Origin: Actinacidiphila oryziradicis
Lineage (GTDB): Bacteria; Actinomycetota; Actinomycetes; Streptomycetales; Streptomycetaceae
NCBI RefSeq assembly: GCF_005047355.1
Contig: NZ_SUMC01000035.1
Location: 1-64,000 of the forward strand
DNA length: 64,000 nt
Reading direction: 5' to 3'
The translations under genes and the position numbers were made by a program. Below, piece by piece: positions 9,329-18,394 of the stretch. The notes under the pieces are model-generated. The model was not told the DNA's origin and made no database searches. It saw only the letters and a program-made list of their open reading frames with translations. Each line of letters begins with the position of its first letter. Position 1 is the stretch's first letter.

Positions 9329-9497
9329 GATGATCAGCGTGGCGGCGAAGCCCAGCATGTAGGCCGACACCGTCCACTGCGGTTCGGCCGGGGTGGCTTT
9401 CAGTCCTTTGCCGATGGAGGGCAGCGCGGTGTTCACGATCGATCCGTCGATCATGTCCAGCAGTGCCGCGAGGATCATCACGAACGCCGCCGCGGCG
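9308..9497 (-). pseudogene. DHA2-type MFS exporter, first-helices fragment
   Basis: The minus strand reads FVMILAALLDMIDGSIVNTA, then LPSIGKGL and SAYMLGFAATLIIAGP, the first two helices of a 14-helix EmrB/QacA (DHA2) exporter with its Asp-x-x-Ile-Val-Asn-x-Ala-Leu-Pro motif. The start codon side is replaced by the Ig-like gene (join near 9497). The frame stops at 9308, where Gly-Arg-Leu-Gly-Asp would be expected. About 60 of 470 or more residues survive. Confidence 0.7.
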
Positions 9498-11010
9498 GGG
9501 TGTCCGTCAGTGAGAACGTGCCGTTGGCGCCGACGGTCGCGCTGCCGGCCTTCACGCCGCCCGGCGACGCGAGATCGGTGCGCGTCACGGCGACGGTGGC
9601 GCCGGCCGCGATGGCGGGGTCCGAGGTCAGTGTGCCGGTCAGGGTGAGCGGCTTGGCGCGGGTGGCCGTGGCCGGGGCCTTCAGGGTCAGCTTGGCGGCG
9701 GCGCGCGAGACCTGGATGGCGGCCTGGGCGGTCGTGCCGGCGTGCTGGGCGTCGCCCGAGTAGCTGACGGTGTAGGTGGCCGTGCCCTGGGCGGGCGGGG
9801 TGTCGGTGAAGGAGAAGGTGCCGTCGCCCGCGACGGTCACGGCCGGTGGCGGTGTGCCGGTGCCGCCCGGTGCGGCGGAGTCGGTACGTGTGACGGCGAC
9901 GGTCGTCCCGGCGGCGAGCGCGGTGTCCGAGGAAAGCCTTCCGCTGACGGTGAGCTGCTTGCCCGTGGTGCCGGTGGCGGGGGCCGTCAGGGTGAGGCTG
10001 CTGGCGGCCTTCGTGGGGGCGTCCAGCACGCGCAGGGTCAGGTTGGAGGACCCGGCGGTCCCGGTGACGGCGAAGAGCTTGCTGCTGTCCGGCGCTCAGG
10101 CGAGGCCGGCGCTCTCCAGGTTCGTCCCGAGCTCGTACTCGCGGAACGCGCTGCTGTTGCCCGGCTCGTAGAGGTAGATGTCCGGCTCGGACGAGCCGTC
10201 GATACCGCCAGCGACCGTACCGTCGTCGGCGATGGCGACCGCGTTCGGGTAGGCGGCGGAGCCGTAGCGGCCGTCGGCCGACAGGTCGGCAGTCGAGAAC
10301 ACCTGGTGGTATTAGGGTGCGCCGCTGGCCATCACGACGTCCTTGTCGTCCGGCGTGATGGCCAGGTCCATGAGATTGCTGGCGTTGCCGCCCGGTCCCA
10401 GGCGTACGCCTTGGAAGCGGCGGTGCCCGATGAGACGTCGTAGACCTGGAGTTCGACCGGGCTCTGCCCCTCCACCCCGGCCACCAACTCCCCCGGGTCC
10501 GCCGGGGACGACGCCAGCAGCGGCGCGGAGTAGAAGCCGTGGCTGCTGCCCTCCTGGCCCAGCGTGACAACCGGGTCGGCGCCGGACAGGTCGAGCGAAC
10601 CGATGTTGCCCTGGGTGGCCGTACCGTAGCCGAACCACACCTTCCCCCCGGCCACCGCCGGGTGCAGCGGCGCGGTGCCCGGGCCGGTCTTGTACCGGGC
10701 AGTTTCGGCCAGCGCCGATGTGTCGATCGCGGAGATCGCGTCCGCGTTCGGCAGCGCCACGTACAGCGTGCCCGAGTCGTATGAGAGAGCGAGCCCGGCG
10801 GCACCCGGCTCCGAGGTGATCTGGCCGACGACCTGGCCGCCGTAGTCGGTGACGACGACGCTGCCGCCGGTCGGGTCGCTGATGAAGAAGTGCTGGTGGA
10901 CGGCGTCCACCACGATGTCCGACGCCGAGGTGATCGGCAGTTTGGTGCTGCTGTCCGCGGCGTCGGCAGTGGCAGCGGCAGCGGTGAGACCGATGCGAGG
11001 ACGGTGGACG
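9497..11010 (-). pseudogene. Secreted beta-propeller plus Ig-like repeat protein, multiply broken
   Basis: Pieces in three frames form one gene on the minus strand. First a propeller-like domain (about 10380-10970, with repeats such as FFISDPTGGSVVVTDYGG), then its continuation (10080-10380), then Ig-like repeats (9500-10080) with GDGTFSFTDTPPA and GDAQHAGTTA motifs. Lesions are a frameshift near 10380, an in-frame TAA at 10313-10315 replacing Tyr in a YYHQVF motif, a TGA at 10096-10098 where Trp is expected before APDSSKLFAVT, and a cut 3' end at 9497 where exporter sequence starts. The signal-peptide region near 10985-11010 also appears out of frame. Intact relatives in Streptomyces are secreted surface proteins. 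Confidence 0.8.
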
Positions 11011-11187
11011 GACCGTCCCGATGGCTATGCGATGTGTAAGCAAGCTGGTTGATGCCCCCCAGGCACAGGTGAGTGGCCGTGTGATCCGGCCATCGACAGC
11101 GGAAGATTCCGCTATCCCTGTGACAACGCTGTGGGGGGTTGTGCAGCGTACACACCACCCCCCCAACGCCCTTGCCGCCGCCGGGTT

Positions 11188-12282
11188 TTATTTCATCCCG
11201 GCGGAGATCCAGCTGAGCGAAGCGGGCAGCATCTCCCGCCAGACCTTGAAGTTGTGGCCGCCCCGGGTGAGCGTGAGCAGCTGGCTGGTGCCCTGGTGGT
11301 GCAGGACGCCGAGCATCATGCGGGCGGCGTAGACCGTGTCGCCGTCCTGGTCGCTGCCGGCCATGAGGAGGGCGATGCCGGGCTGGTGCTTCTCGGAGCG
11401 CAGCACCAGGTAGGGGTTGTTGGCGCGGGCCAGCGCCGGGTGGTGGGTCACCAGGCTCGCTAGGGGGGCGTTGTAGCCGGAGAGGCTGACGGCCGAGTGG
11501 AAGGTGCGGGGGTAGTGGACGGTGAGGTTGACGGCGCAGTAGGCGCCGGCTGAGTAGCCCATGACGGCCCAGTCCTTGGCGGCGGTGTCGGCCCGGAAGT
11601 CCTTCTTGACCAGGCCGGGGACGTCCTGGCCGAGCCAGGTGGCGGTCTGGCTGCCGCCGGGGATGTTGGCGCAGCCGGGGTCGTTGTGGCCGAGAACGTT
11701 CATTTTGGCGGCGACCAGGATCATGGGCTTGGCCTTGTGCGCGGTGATGAGCGACGCCAGCTCCTGCTGGGCGTCCATCGCGGTGAACCAGGCGCGTGGG
11801 GTTCCGGGGTAGCCGGGCAGCAGCTCGACGACGGGGAAGCGGGTGTGGCGGTAGGCCGCCTGGTTGTACTGCGGAGGCAGCCATACGTATATGTCGCCGG
11901 TGATGTGAGAACGGGCGCCGGTGGCGGTGGCGGTGAGGACGTCGGGTTTGAAATTCGCGAAGGTGAGCGGGCGCACGGATCCCTCACCGCCGCTCCCGAG
12001 TGCGCCCGTGGCGCTGAGGTGGCTGCCGGAATCCATGTGGACCTGGGTGTTTCCGCTGCCCAGCAGGTCGCCCCAGTTGTCGTACAGGCCGTAGCTGTTG
12101 TTCACCCAGACCAGCACCACCAGGACCGCGGCTGCCTGGCTGAGGACGGTCATCCCCACCCTTGCGGCGATCCGGACCGGCCCGGGACCCGGCACCCGGT
12201 TCCAGGTCAGGACCATGACAGCCGGCACTGCCAGTACGAGAATGACGGCGAGGGCGAAGAACGACGTGCCCGTAAGACTCAT
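11188..12282 (-). CDS. Membrane-anchored esterase of the antigen-85/YieL alpha/beta-hydrolase type
   Basis: A 364-residue protein with two N-terminal membrane helices (about 6-27 and 43-61) and an extracellular alpha/beta-hydrolase domain. The nucleophile elbow is Gly-Tyr-Ser-Ala-Gly with Ser244; candidates for the rest of the triad are Asp311 or Asp313 in MAGSDQDGD and His343 in RGGHNF. A PGYPGTPRAWF segment near 156-166 fits the oxyanion region. ATG 12282 has GAGG 7-9 nt upstream. It most likely hydrolyses or transfers acyl esters at the cell surface; the substrate is unknown. It is divergent from the DHA2 exporter. Confidence 0.75.
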   Translation of the reverse strand: MSLTGTSFFALAVILVLAVPAVMVLTWNRVPGPGPVRIAARVGMTVLSQAAAVLVVLVWVNNSYGLYDNWGDLLGSGNTQVHMDSGSHLSATGALGSGGEGSVRPLTFANFKPDVLTATATGARSHITGDIYVWLPPQYNQAAYRHTRFPVVELLPGYPGTPRAWFTAMDAQQELASLITAHKAKPMILVAAKMNVLGHNDPGCANIPGGSQTATWLGQDVPGLVKKDFRADTAAKDWAVMGYSAGAYCAVNLTVHYPRTFHSAVSLSGYNAPLASLVTHHPALARANNPYLVLRSEKHQPGIALLMAGSDQDGDTVYAARMMLGVLHHQGTSQLLTLTRGGHNFKVWREMLPASLSWISAGMK

Positions 12283-12630
12283 GAGGTGACCTCGGCCTTC
12301 CTGGAGCTTCCTAAAGGAATCCGTTCAAGAAGACGGGAGGCCGGGCCGCCGGGTTTCGCCGGTGTTTCAGCTGTGATGAAAACGACGGGTAATCTTCGGG
12401 CCGCACCGATGGTCAGTTTCCGTGACAGATGGTCACCGATATGCGGACCCTCAAGGGCGGACCTCGTATCACGTTGGACCACCTCTATCGGAGCCCTGGC
12501 GCTCGCGGCAGCTCAGAGCTCACTCGCCGGCGGCTCCGGTGTCCGATCCACGGATTCTCGACACGCGGCTGTCACCTGGGCGGGATATGTTGGATGTGAC
12601 AACCAACTATCTCAGGGGAGGGGTATATCG
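12283..12630. other. Divergent promoter region between esterase and DHA2 exporter
   Basis: No gene is seen here. The reading frame of the exporter is open through this region, but its real start is at 12631, where a strong GGGGAGGGG ribosome site is present. The last 40 nt (12590-12625) are relatively AT-rich and contain TGTGACAACCAAC, the likely exporter promoter side. No clear operator palindrome was found. Confidence 0.5.
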
Positions 12631-14403
12631 ATGGACGCGTCGGGGCCGCCAAACCCGCACTACAAGTGGATCGCACTGTCCAACACCACGCTCGGCGTGC
12701 TGATGGTCATGATCAACCAGTCGATCGTGCTCATCGCGCTCCCGGACATCTTCCGGGGCATTCACCTCAATCCGCTGGATCCCGGGAACACCGGTTATCT
12801 GCTGTGGATGATGATGGGCTTCATGGTCGTCACCGCCGTCCTGGTGGTGACCTTCGGCCGGCTCGGCGACATGTACGGCCGCGTACGCATGTACAACATG
12901 GGTTTCGCCGTCTTCACGATCTGCTCCGTGCTGCTCTCCGTCAGCTGGATGGACGGCAGCGCCGGCGCCCTCTGGCTGATCGGCTGGCGGATCGTCCAGG
13001 GCATCGGCGGCGCGCTGCTGTTCGCCAACTCCACGGCGATCCTCACCGACGCCTTTCCGGCCGACCAGCGCGGCACGGCGCTGGGCATCAACTCCATCGC
13101 CGCCATCGCCGGCTCGTTCCTCGGGCTGCTGCTCGGCGGCGTGCTGGCGCCGGTCGACTGGAAACTGATCTTCCTGGTGTCGGTGCCGGTCGGGATATTC
13201 GGCACCATCTGGGCGTACGTGAAGCTGCACGACACCGGAGTGCGCCGGAAGGCGCGGATGGACTGGTGGGGCAACATCACCTTCGCCCTCGGGCTGATAT
13301 CCATCCTGGTCGGCATCACCTACGGCATCCAGCCCTACGGCTCCAGCGCCATGGGCTGGAGCAGCCCGTGGGTGCTCGCGGCGCTCATCGGCGGCGCGCT
13401 CGTCCTCGTGCTCTTCGTCGTGATCGAGAACAAGGTCCCCGAGCCGCTCTTCCGGCTCAGCCTCTTCCGGCTGCGCGCCTTCACCGCGGGCAATATCGCC
13501 AATCTCCTCATCTCCCTGGGGCGCGGCGGGCTCCAGTTCGCGCTGATCATCTGGCTGCAGGGAATCTGGCTGCCGCTGCACGGCTACAGCTTCCAGGACA
13601 CCCCGCTCTGGGCCGGCATCTATATGATCCCGCTCACCATCGGGCTGCTGCTCGCCGCGCCGGTCTCCGGCTGGCTCTCGGACCGCCTCGGCCCCCGGGC
13701 GTTCACCGTCGGCGGGGCGCTGGTCATAGCCGCGAGCTTCGGCGCGCTGATGGTGCTGCCCACCGACTTCAACTACTGGATCTTCGCCTTCCTGCTTGTC
13801 CTCAACGGCGTCGGCTCCGGGCTCTTCATCTCGCCGAACCGGGCCGAGATCATGAACTCCGTCCCGGCCGAGTCACGCGGCGTCGGCGCCGGGATGAACG
13901 CGACGTTCCAGAACGCGGCGTCGGTGCTCTCCATCGGCATCTTCTTCAGCCTGATGGTGACCGGACTCACCCACACCCTGCCCCCCGCGCTGCATGACGG
14001 GCTCATCCAGCAGGGCGTTCCCGCCTCCCAGGCGTCGGCGCTTTCCCACCTGCCGCCGATCGGGGTGCTCTTCGCGGCCTTCCTCGGCTACAACCCGTTC
14101 CAGCAGCTGCTCGGCAACAGCCTGGCCAAGCTCCCGGACGGCGGCGCCCACATCACCAGCAAGGAGTTCTTCCCGCACCTGATATCCGAGCCCTTCCACA
14201 AGGGCATCGTTGTGGCCTTCTGGTTCGCCGTGACCGCCTGCCTGATCGCCGCGGTCTCCTCGCTGCTCACCGACCGGGTGGGCCGCAAGCACCCGGCTCC
14301 GGACTGGCCGGCGGAATCGCTCGGCTCGGAACTGGCCGCCGTCGCCGGCGAGGGCGCGCTCAGCCTCAGCGAGCTCGTGGTGCCGGACGAGCCGCCGCGC
14401 TGA
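12631..14403 (+). CDS. 14-helix DHA2-family MFS multidrug exporter
   Basis: A 590-residue integral membrane protein with about 14 hydrophobic helices. The first-helix motif is LMVMINQSIVLIALPDIFRG, and the loop 2-3 motif is FGRLGDMYGRVRMYNMG, which matches the Gly-x-Leu-Gly-Asp-x-x-Gly-Arg-[Val/Lys]-x MFS signature. ATG 12631 lies 7 nt after GGGGAGGGG; the much longer upstream frame runs through the antisense of the esterase and is not used. It should export hydrophobic drugs or metabolites by proton antiport at the cytoplasmic membrane. A soluble 55-residue tail follows the last helix. No regulator is adjacent. A terminator follows at once. Confidence 0.85.
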   Translation: MDASGPPNPHYKWIALSNTTLGVLMVMINQSIVLIALPDIFRGIHLNPLDPGNTGYLLWMMMGFMVVTAVLVVTFGRLGDMYGRVRMYNMGFAVFTICSVLLSVSWMDGSAGALWLIGWRIVQGIGGALLFANSTAILTDAFPADQRGTALGINSIAAIAGSFLGLLLGGVLAPVDWKLIFLVSVPVGIFGTIWAYVKLHDTGVRRKARMDWWGNITFALGLISILVGITYGIQPYGSSAMGWSSPWVLAALIGGALVLVLFVVIENKVPEPLFRLSLFRLRAFTAGNIANLLISLGRGGLQFALIIWLQGIWLPLHGYSFQDTPLWAGIYMIPLTIGLLLAAPVSGWLSDRLGPRAFTVGGALVIAASFGALMVLPTDFNYWIFAFLLVLNGVGSGLFISPNRAEIMNSVPAESRGVGAGMNATFQNAASVLSIGIFFSLMVTGLTHTLPPALHDGLIQQGVPASQASALSHLPPIGVLFAAFLGYNPFQQLLGNSLAKLPDGGAHITSKEFFPHLISEPFHKGIVVAFWFAVTACLIAAVSSLLTDRVGRKHPAPDWPAESLGSELAAVAGEGALSLSELVVPDEPPR

Positions 14404-14409
14404 CCATCC

Positions 14410-14443
14410 GGGCGCCGCGCCGGCCCCCGACCGCGCGGCGCCC
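14410..14443 (+). terminator. Terminator of the DHA2 exporter
   Basis: GGGCGCCGCGC (14410-14420) pairs perfectly with GCGCGGCGCCC (14433-14443) around a 12-base loop, 7 nt after the stop codon. Confidence 0.75.
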
Positions 14444-14577
14444 GTGTCTCCGTGATCCATTAGTGCGATTTTCGGACGCCCCTATGTGGCGGTTTGTGAG
14501 TTTTTTCAGTTCGTCGCATTTACTCATGGTGCGCACCGATGACGGTGGGCTCGCGCACGTCAGAAATGAGGAGTGCA

Positions 14578-17500
14578 GTGCTGAGAACACCGCACCGCGC
14601 GCACCTGCGGAGACACACCACGCTCCCGCGCATGATCGGGCTAGCCGCAGCCGCCATCATCGTGGCCACCGTCCATCCGGCCGGCCTCACCGGCGCCTCG
14701 ACCGTCCACCAGTCCACCCCCGTCCCGGCCCCCGGGACCGGCGACGGGACGCTGACCATCCGCACCGTCAGCGACGTCGACGGTGACGGCAGCTACGACG
14801 CCGCCCTCGACACCGGCATCCCCGGCGCCCGCGCCGTAGTCACCGACGCCGCCGGACATACCGCCACCGCCACCACCGGCCCGGACGGCACGGTCACCCC
14901 CGACCTCACCGGGCTGAGCGGCGGCAAGTACCGCGTACAGCTGTCGCCGCCGCCCGGCGGCGCACTGCTGCCCGCCCCGGCCGGCGGGAAGCCGCCCGCG
15001 CTGTCCGCGCCGACCTCCTTCGTCGACGTCTCCGGGGGCAAGGCCGCCCAGGTCACCACCGGCCTGTGGGACCCGTCGCAGTACTGCCAGGCCAACGCCA
15101 AGCTGCTCACCTGCGGCCTCGCCCGAGGGAACGCCACCGGACAGAAGGGCCTGGTCACCTTCGACGGCTCATTCGGCCCGGCACACCCCGGCGGGACCGC
15201 CGCCACGACGGCAACCCTGACCCACAACGAGGAACAGCAGGCCGTCTTCGGCATCGGCACCGACCGCACCGGCAACGCCTACCTGGGCACGTACGTGAAG
15301 CGGCACACAGAGTACGGACCGGCCGGCGCCGTCAACGCGATCTACCGCTACAACCGCACCAGCGACAAGGTCACCACCTTCACCACGCTCCCCGGCACCC
15401 TCACCGCCCACACCAAGGGCACCGCGCCCTTCTATCTCGCCGACGACGCCGTATACGGCAAGGTCGGCCGCGAGGGCATCGGCGATGTCGACGTCTCCGG
15501 TGACGGCACCCTGCTCTACGCGGTGAACCTGAACGACAACAAGCTGTACGCCGTGCCCATCAACGGCACCGGCGACGCGGTCACCGCCGGAACGGCGGGC
15601 TCCTACCGCATCCCGAAGCCGGCGACCGGCTGCGCCGGCGAATGGCACCCCTTCGGCCTCGGCGTACGCGGCTCGCGGGTCCTGGTCGGCGGCGTCTGCG
15701 GCGCCGAGAACACCGTGTCCAAGGCCGAGCCCTGGGGCGACCCCTCCCGGATGCGCGGCTTCGTCTACACCTTCACCGGCTCCGGCTTCACCCCGTTGTT
15801 CGACTTCGGCCTCGACTACCCACGCGGCTGCGCCTACCGCTTCACCGGCGCCCCGGCCACGGCCTACCGGTGCGACGACACCACCACGGCCGGGCAGCGG
15901 ATGAGCGCCGACTGGGAGGCCTGGAACGAGCGGGTGCCGCGCACCGAATCGCACCTGTTCGTCAGCGCGCCACAGCCGATGCTCTCCGACATCGAAATCG
16001 CCGACAACGGCGACCTGATCCTCGGCCTGCGCGACCGCTTCGCCGACATGCAGGGCAACATGACCCAGGCGTACCACAGCACCGAGCTGGTCAGCGCGGT
16101 CGCCGCCGGAGACGTACTGCGCGCCTGCTCCCCCGGCTCCCCCAGATCCCCCGGCTCCCCCAGATCGCCCGGCTCCTCAGGCTCCGCCGACTCCTTCCGC
16201 TCTTCCCGTAGGTCCTTCAGCCTGGAGAAGAACGACTCCTGCGGCGCGCTCAAGGGCGCTCTGCCGGACAACGAGCAGGGCCCCGGCGGCGGCGAATTCC
16301 ACAACGACCGCACCACCCACGAGGACGCCGTCCACGACCAGATCACCGAGGGCGGCCTCGCGCTCCAGCCCGGCCGGAACCGGCTCTGGAGCACCGCCTA
16401 CGACCCGTTCGACGACTCCCCCTTCGAGCAGGGCGTCCGGCTCTGGAACCCCGACAACGGCAGCATCACCGGCAACCGCGCGCTGCAGAGCACCCATGAC
16501 TCCGGCAGCGTCCTGTTCGGCAAGGGCAACGGCCTCGCCGACCTGGAGCTCGTCTGCGACCAGGCACCCGTCCAGATCGGCAATCGCGTCTGGTACGACA
16601 CCGACCGCGACGGCATCCAGGATCCCGGCGAGCCCCCCGTCCCCGGCGTCAAGGTCACCGCGACGCCAAGAGGAGGCGGCACCGCCATCGCCGTCACCAC
16701 CGACGCCAACGGCGAGTACTACATCGGTACGAAGAACGGCCTGAAGCCCGGCACCTCCTACGACCTCGCCTTCGACCACACCGCCGCCACCACCGCCGGA
16801 CTCCCCGGCTCCCCGACCGCCACCGGGCTGCGCTGGACGCTCCGATCCGCCGGTTCCGACCGCCGGGTCGACTCCGACGCCGACTCCGCAGGCAAGGCGA
16901 CCGTCACCGTCGGGAAGGCCGGAACCGTCGACCACACCATCGGCGCCGGCCTCATTACCCCGCTGAACACGCTGGGCGACCGGCTCTGGTACGACACCAA
17001 CGGCAACGGCGTCCAGGACGACGGCGAGTTCGGCGCGGCGGGTGCCGACGTCGGGCTGTTCGACCCGGCCACCGGCAAGGAGCTGGGAAAGACCACCACC
17101 GGCGCCGACGGCAAATACCTCTTCACCGACCTGAGCGACGGCTCGTACAAGTTGTGCTTCCTCCCGCCCAATGGATACTCCTTCGCCGGGCGCGACACGG
17201 GCAGATCCGGCGACGGCTCAACGGCCGCCTTCCCCAACGGCTGCACCGAGCCCGTCACCCTCGGCCCGGACCACCGGACGGACCTCACTCTCGACGCCGG
17301 GCTGGTCAAGGCGGCGTCGCGGCTCACACTGGTGCACAAGGACGCGAAGAAGAGCACCCTCCTGCCGGGTGCCGTCTTCCAGCTCTGGCAGGACACCAAC
17401 GGCACCCCCGGCCTCCAGACGAGCGGTGACCACCCCGACACCCGGCGCGCCTCAGCCTGCGCAACCGACCAGCTGGGGCGGTGCTCCTTCCACGACCTGC

Positions 17501-17637
17501 CGAAGGGCACGTACTACCTCAAGCAGATGGCGGTGCCCGAGGGGTACGCCAAGCCCAAGAACCCGGTGACGGGTCCGTACCGGCTCACGGACGGCAAGGA
17601 GCTGCTGGTCGCCCTCGCCAGCAAGAGAGACCGGTGA
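14578..17637 (+). CDS. Large secreted SdrD-B/SpaA-domain surface protein
   Basis: About 1019 residues with a signal peptide (basic n-region then GLAAAAIIVA). GTG 14578 is chosen because GAGGAG ends 4 nt upstream; ATG 14566 and ATG 14539 are in frame but lack a ribosome site. Domains: an N-terminal SdrD-B-like domain (DVDGDGSYD, near 55-130), and a central region of about 500 residues resembling a propeller with paired Cys residues (QYCQANAKLLTC, CGAENT, RGCAYR). A Ser-Pro-Gly low-complexity patch lies near 515-540, two clear SdrD-B domains begin with IGNRVWYDTDRDGIQDPGE (near 666) and LGDRLWYDTNGNGVQDDGE (near 797), and a SpaA/Cna-B-like domain starts near 911. The Asp-x-Asn/Asp-x-Asp loops should bind calcium. 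There is no LPxTG sorting signal or C-terminal helix, so it is secreted or held non-covalently. Its ligand is unknown. Confidence 0.75.
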   Translation: MLRTPHRAHLRRHTTLPRMIGLAAAAIIVATVHPAGLTGASTVHQSTPVPAPGTGDGTLTIRTVSDVDGDGSYDAALDTGIPGARAVVTDAAGHTATATTGPDGTVTPDLTGLSGGKYRVQLSPPPGGALLPAPAGGKPPALSAPTSFVDVSGGKAAQVTTGLWDPSQYCQANAKLLTCGLARGNATGQKGLVTFDGSFGPAHPGGTAATTATLTHNEEQQAVFGIGTDRTGNAYLGTYVKRHTEYGPAGAVNAIYRYNRTSDKVTTFTTLPGTLTAHTKGTAPFYLADDAVYGKVGREGIGDVDVSGDGTLLYAVNLNDNKLYAVPINGTGDAVTAGTAGSYRIPKPATGCAGEWHPFGLGVRGSRVLVGGVCGAENTVSKAEPWGDPSRMRGFVYTFTGSGFTPLFDFGLDYPRGCAYRFTGAPATAYRCDDTTTAGQRMSADWEAWNERVPRTESHLFVSAPQPMLSDIEIADNGDLILGLRDRFADMQGNMTQAYHSTELVSAVAAGDVLRACSPGSPRSPGSPRSPGSSGSADSFRSSRRSFSLEKNDSCGALKGALPDNEQGPGGGEFHNDRTTHEDAVHDQITEGGLALQPGRNRLWSTAYDPFDDSPFEQGVRLWNPDNGSITGNRALQSTHDSGSVLFGKGNGLADLELVCDQAPVQIGNRVWYDTDRDGIQDPGEPPVPGVKVTATPRGGGTAIAVTTDANGEYYIGTKNGLKPGTSYDLAFDHTAATTAGLPGSPTATGLRWTLRSAGSDRRVDSDADSAGKATVTVGKAGTVDHTIGAGLITPLNTLGDRLWYDTNGNGVQDDGEFGAAGADVGLFDPATGKELGKTTTGADGKYLFTDLSDGSYKLCFLPPNGYSFAGRDTGRSGDGSTAAFPNGCTEPVTLGPDHRTDLTLDAGLVKAASRLTLVHKDAKKSTLLPGAVFQLWQDTNGTPGLQTSGDHPDTRRASACATDQLGRCSFHDLPKGTYYLKQMAVPEGYAKPKNPVTGPYRLTDGKELLVALASKRDR

Positions 17638-17662
17638 TCCAACCGGACCGGTGATCCATCCG
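17629..17662 (+). repeat. 17-bp tandem duplication spanning the stop codon
   Basis: GACCGGTGATCCAACCG (17629-17645) is followed directly by a copy with one change (17646-17662). The first copy contains the TGA stop of the SdrD-B protein, so the duplication has repeated the gene's last codon and stop. Confidence 0.7.
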
Positions 17663-17755
17663 GCAACAGTCCCCGGCAACACTTCCGGGTGAAAGCGACG
17701 CCGACCGCCCCCCTTCTCCAGCCCGGGGGCGGCTCGGCGCCGTATAAACCGCACC

Positions 17756-18286
17756 ATGCCCCGCACCGTGCGTCACGTCATGGCCGCCGTCGTCGCCCTC
17801 GCGGCGGCGCACGCCCTCCCCGGCTGCGCCCGGCCCCCCGCCCCGGCCACGCCCCACACCGGCGTCCGGGCCCTTGACGCCACCCCCGCCGAGGTCATCG
17901 CCACGGTGCCGTCCGGTGACCACGCGATCGTGGTGCGCGGCGCCGTCGACTACCGCCGCCACCGCGCCCTCGCCTCCTACGAAGCACCCGGCGGCGACTC
18001 CGGCCTCCTCGCCTGGGATCCCTCCGGGGTCGCGGTGGCCCACAGCGGCGTCGCCCTCCGCTCCCCCGCCGAGGCCCTTCGCGAGGGCCGCCAGCTCCCC
18101 CGCGCCGCCTGGACCGGCCGGGGATACGCGCCCGGCCCGCTCGACGCCGCCCTGCGTCTGCTGCTCACCCTCGGCGCCGACGGGCGTCCACGGCACGTCG
18201 AGGTTCCCACGGGGACCAGCCGGCACCCGGTTGTGCTGGACGTCACGGGCGCCCGTCTGCACGGCACGGTGCCGCCCCGGCCGTGA
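17756..18286 (+). CDS. Small putative lipoprotein of unknown function
   Basis: A 176-residue protein with an N-terminal export signal ending in Ala-Leu-Pro-Gly-Cys (Cys24), a loose lipobox because Pro occupies position -2. The mature part is Ala/Arg/Gly-rich, with strands such as DHAIVVRGAVDYRRH and a pattern SGLLAWDPSGVAVAHSG. No family is recognised. There is no Shine-Dalgarno sequence before ATG 17756. Instead TATAAA lies about 8 nt upstream (17743-17748), which would put the transcription start at or next to the start codon and make a leaderless message. The gene follows the surface protein by 118 nt and is on the same strand. Confidence 0.6.
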   Translation: MPRTVRHVMAAVVALAAAHALPGCARPPAPATPHTGVRALDATPAEVIATVPSGDHAIVVRGAVDYRRHRALASYEAPGGDSGLLAWDPSGVAVAHSGVALRSPAEALREGRQLPRAAWTGRGYAPGPLDAALRLLLTLGADGRPRHVEVPTGTSRHPVVLDVTGARLHGTVPPRP

Positions 18287-18329
18287 GATTTGCGTCGCTC
18301 TCAGCCGGGCCGGGCCGTCTGACGTCCGC

Positions 18330-18394
18330 CGGAGCCGGAGCCGGAGCCGGAGCCGAAGTCGAAGCGGAAGCGGAAGCGGAAGCGGGAGCCGGAG
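18330..18394. repeat. GGAGCC/GGAAGC hexanucleotide microsatellite
   Basis: Several copies of GGAGCC grade into copies of GGAAGC, then return to GGAGCC. The array stops one base before the end of the serine hydrolase gene on the minus strand. It is non-coding here and probably unstable in copy number. Confidence 0.7.

Noticed and set aside
8480..9763. 427-codon plus-strand frame across the IS4/monooxygenase junction
   Set aside because: It crosses three unrelated remnants and the palindrome; its text is an artefact of joined fragments.
11686..12630. Upstream extension of the DHA2 exporter frame
   Set aside because: This part is antisense to the esterase and has no family similarity; the strong ribosome site before ATG 12631 fixes the start.
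18330..18394. Hexanucleotide array considered as a CRISPR or VNTR within a gene
   Set aside because: Units are only 6 bp without spacers and lie outside the coding frame; a plain microsatellite.
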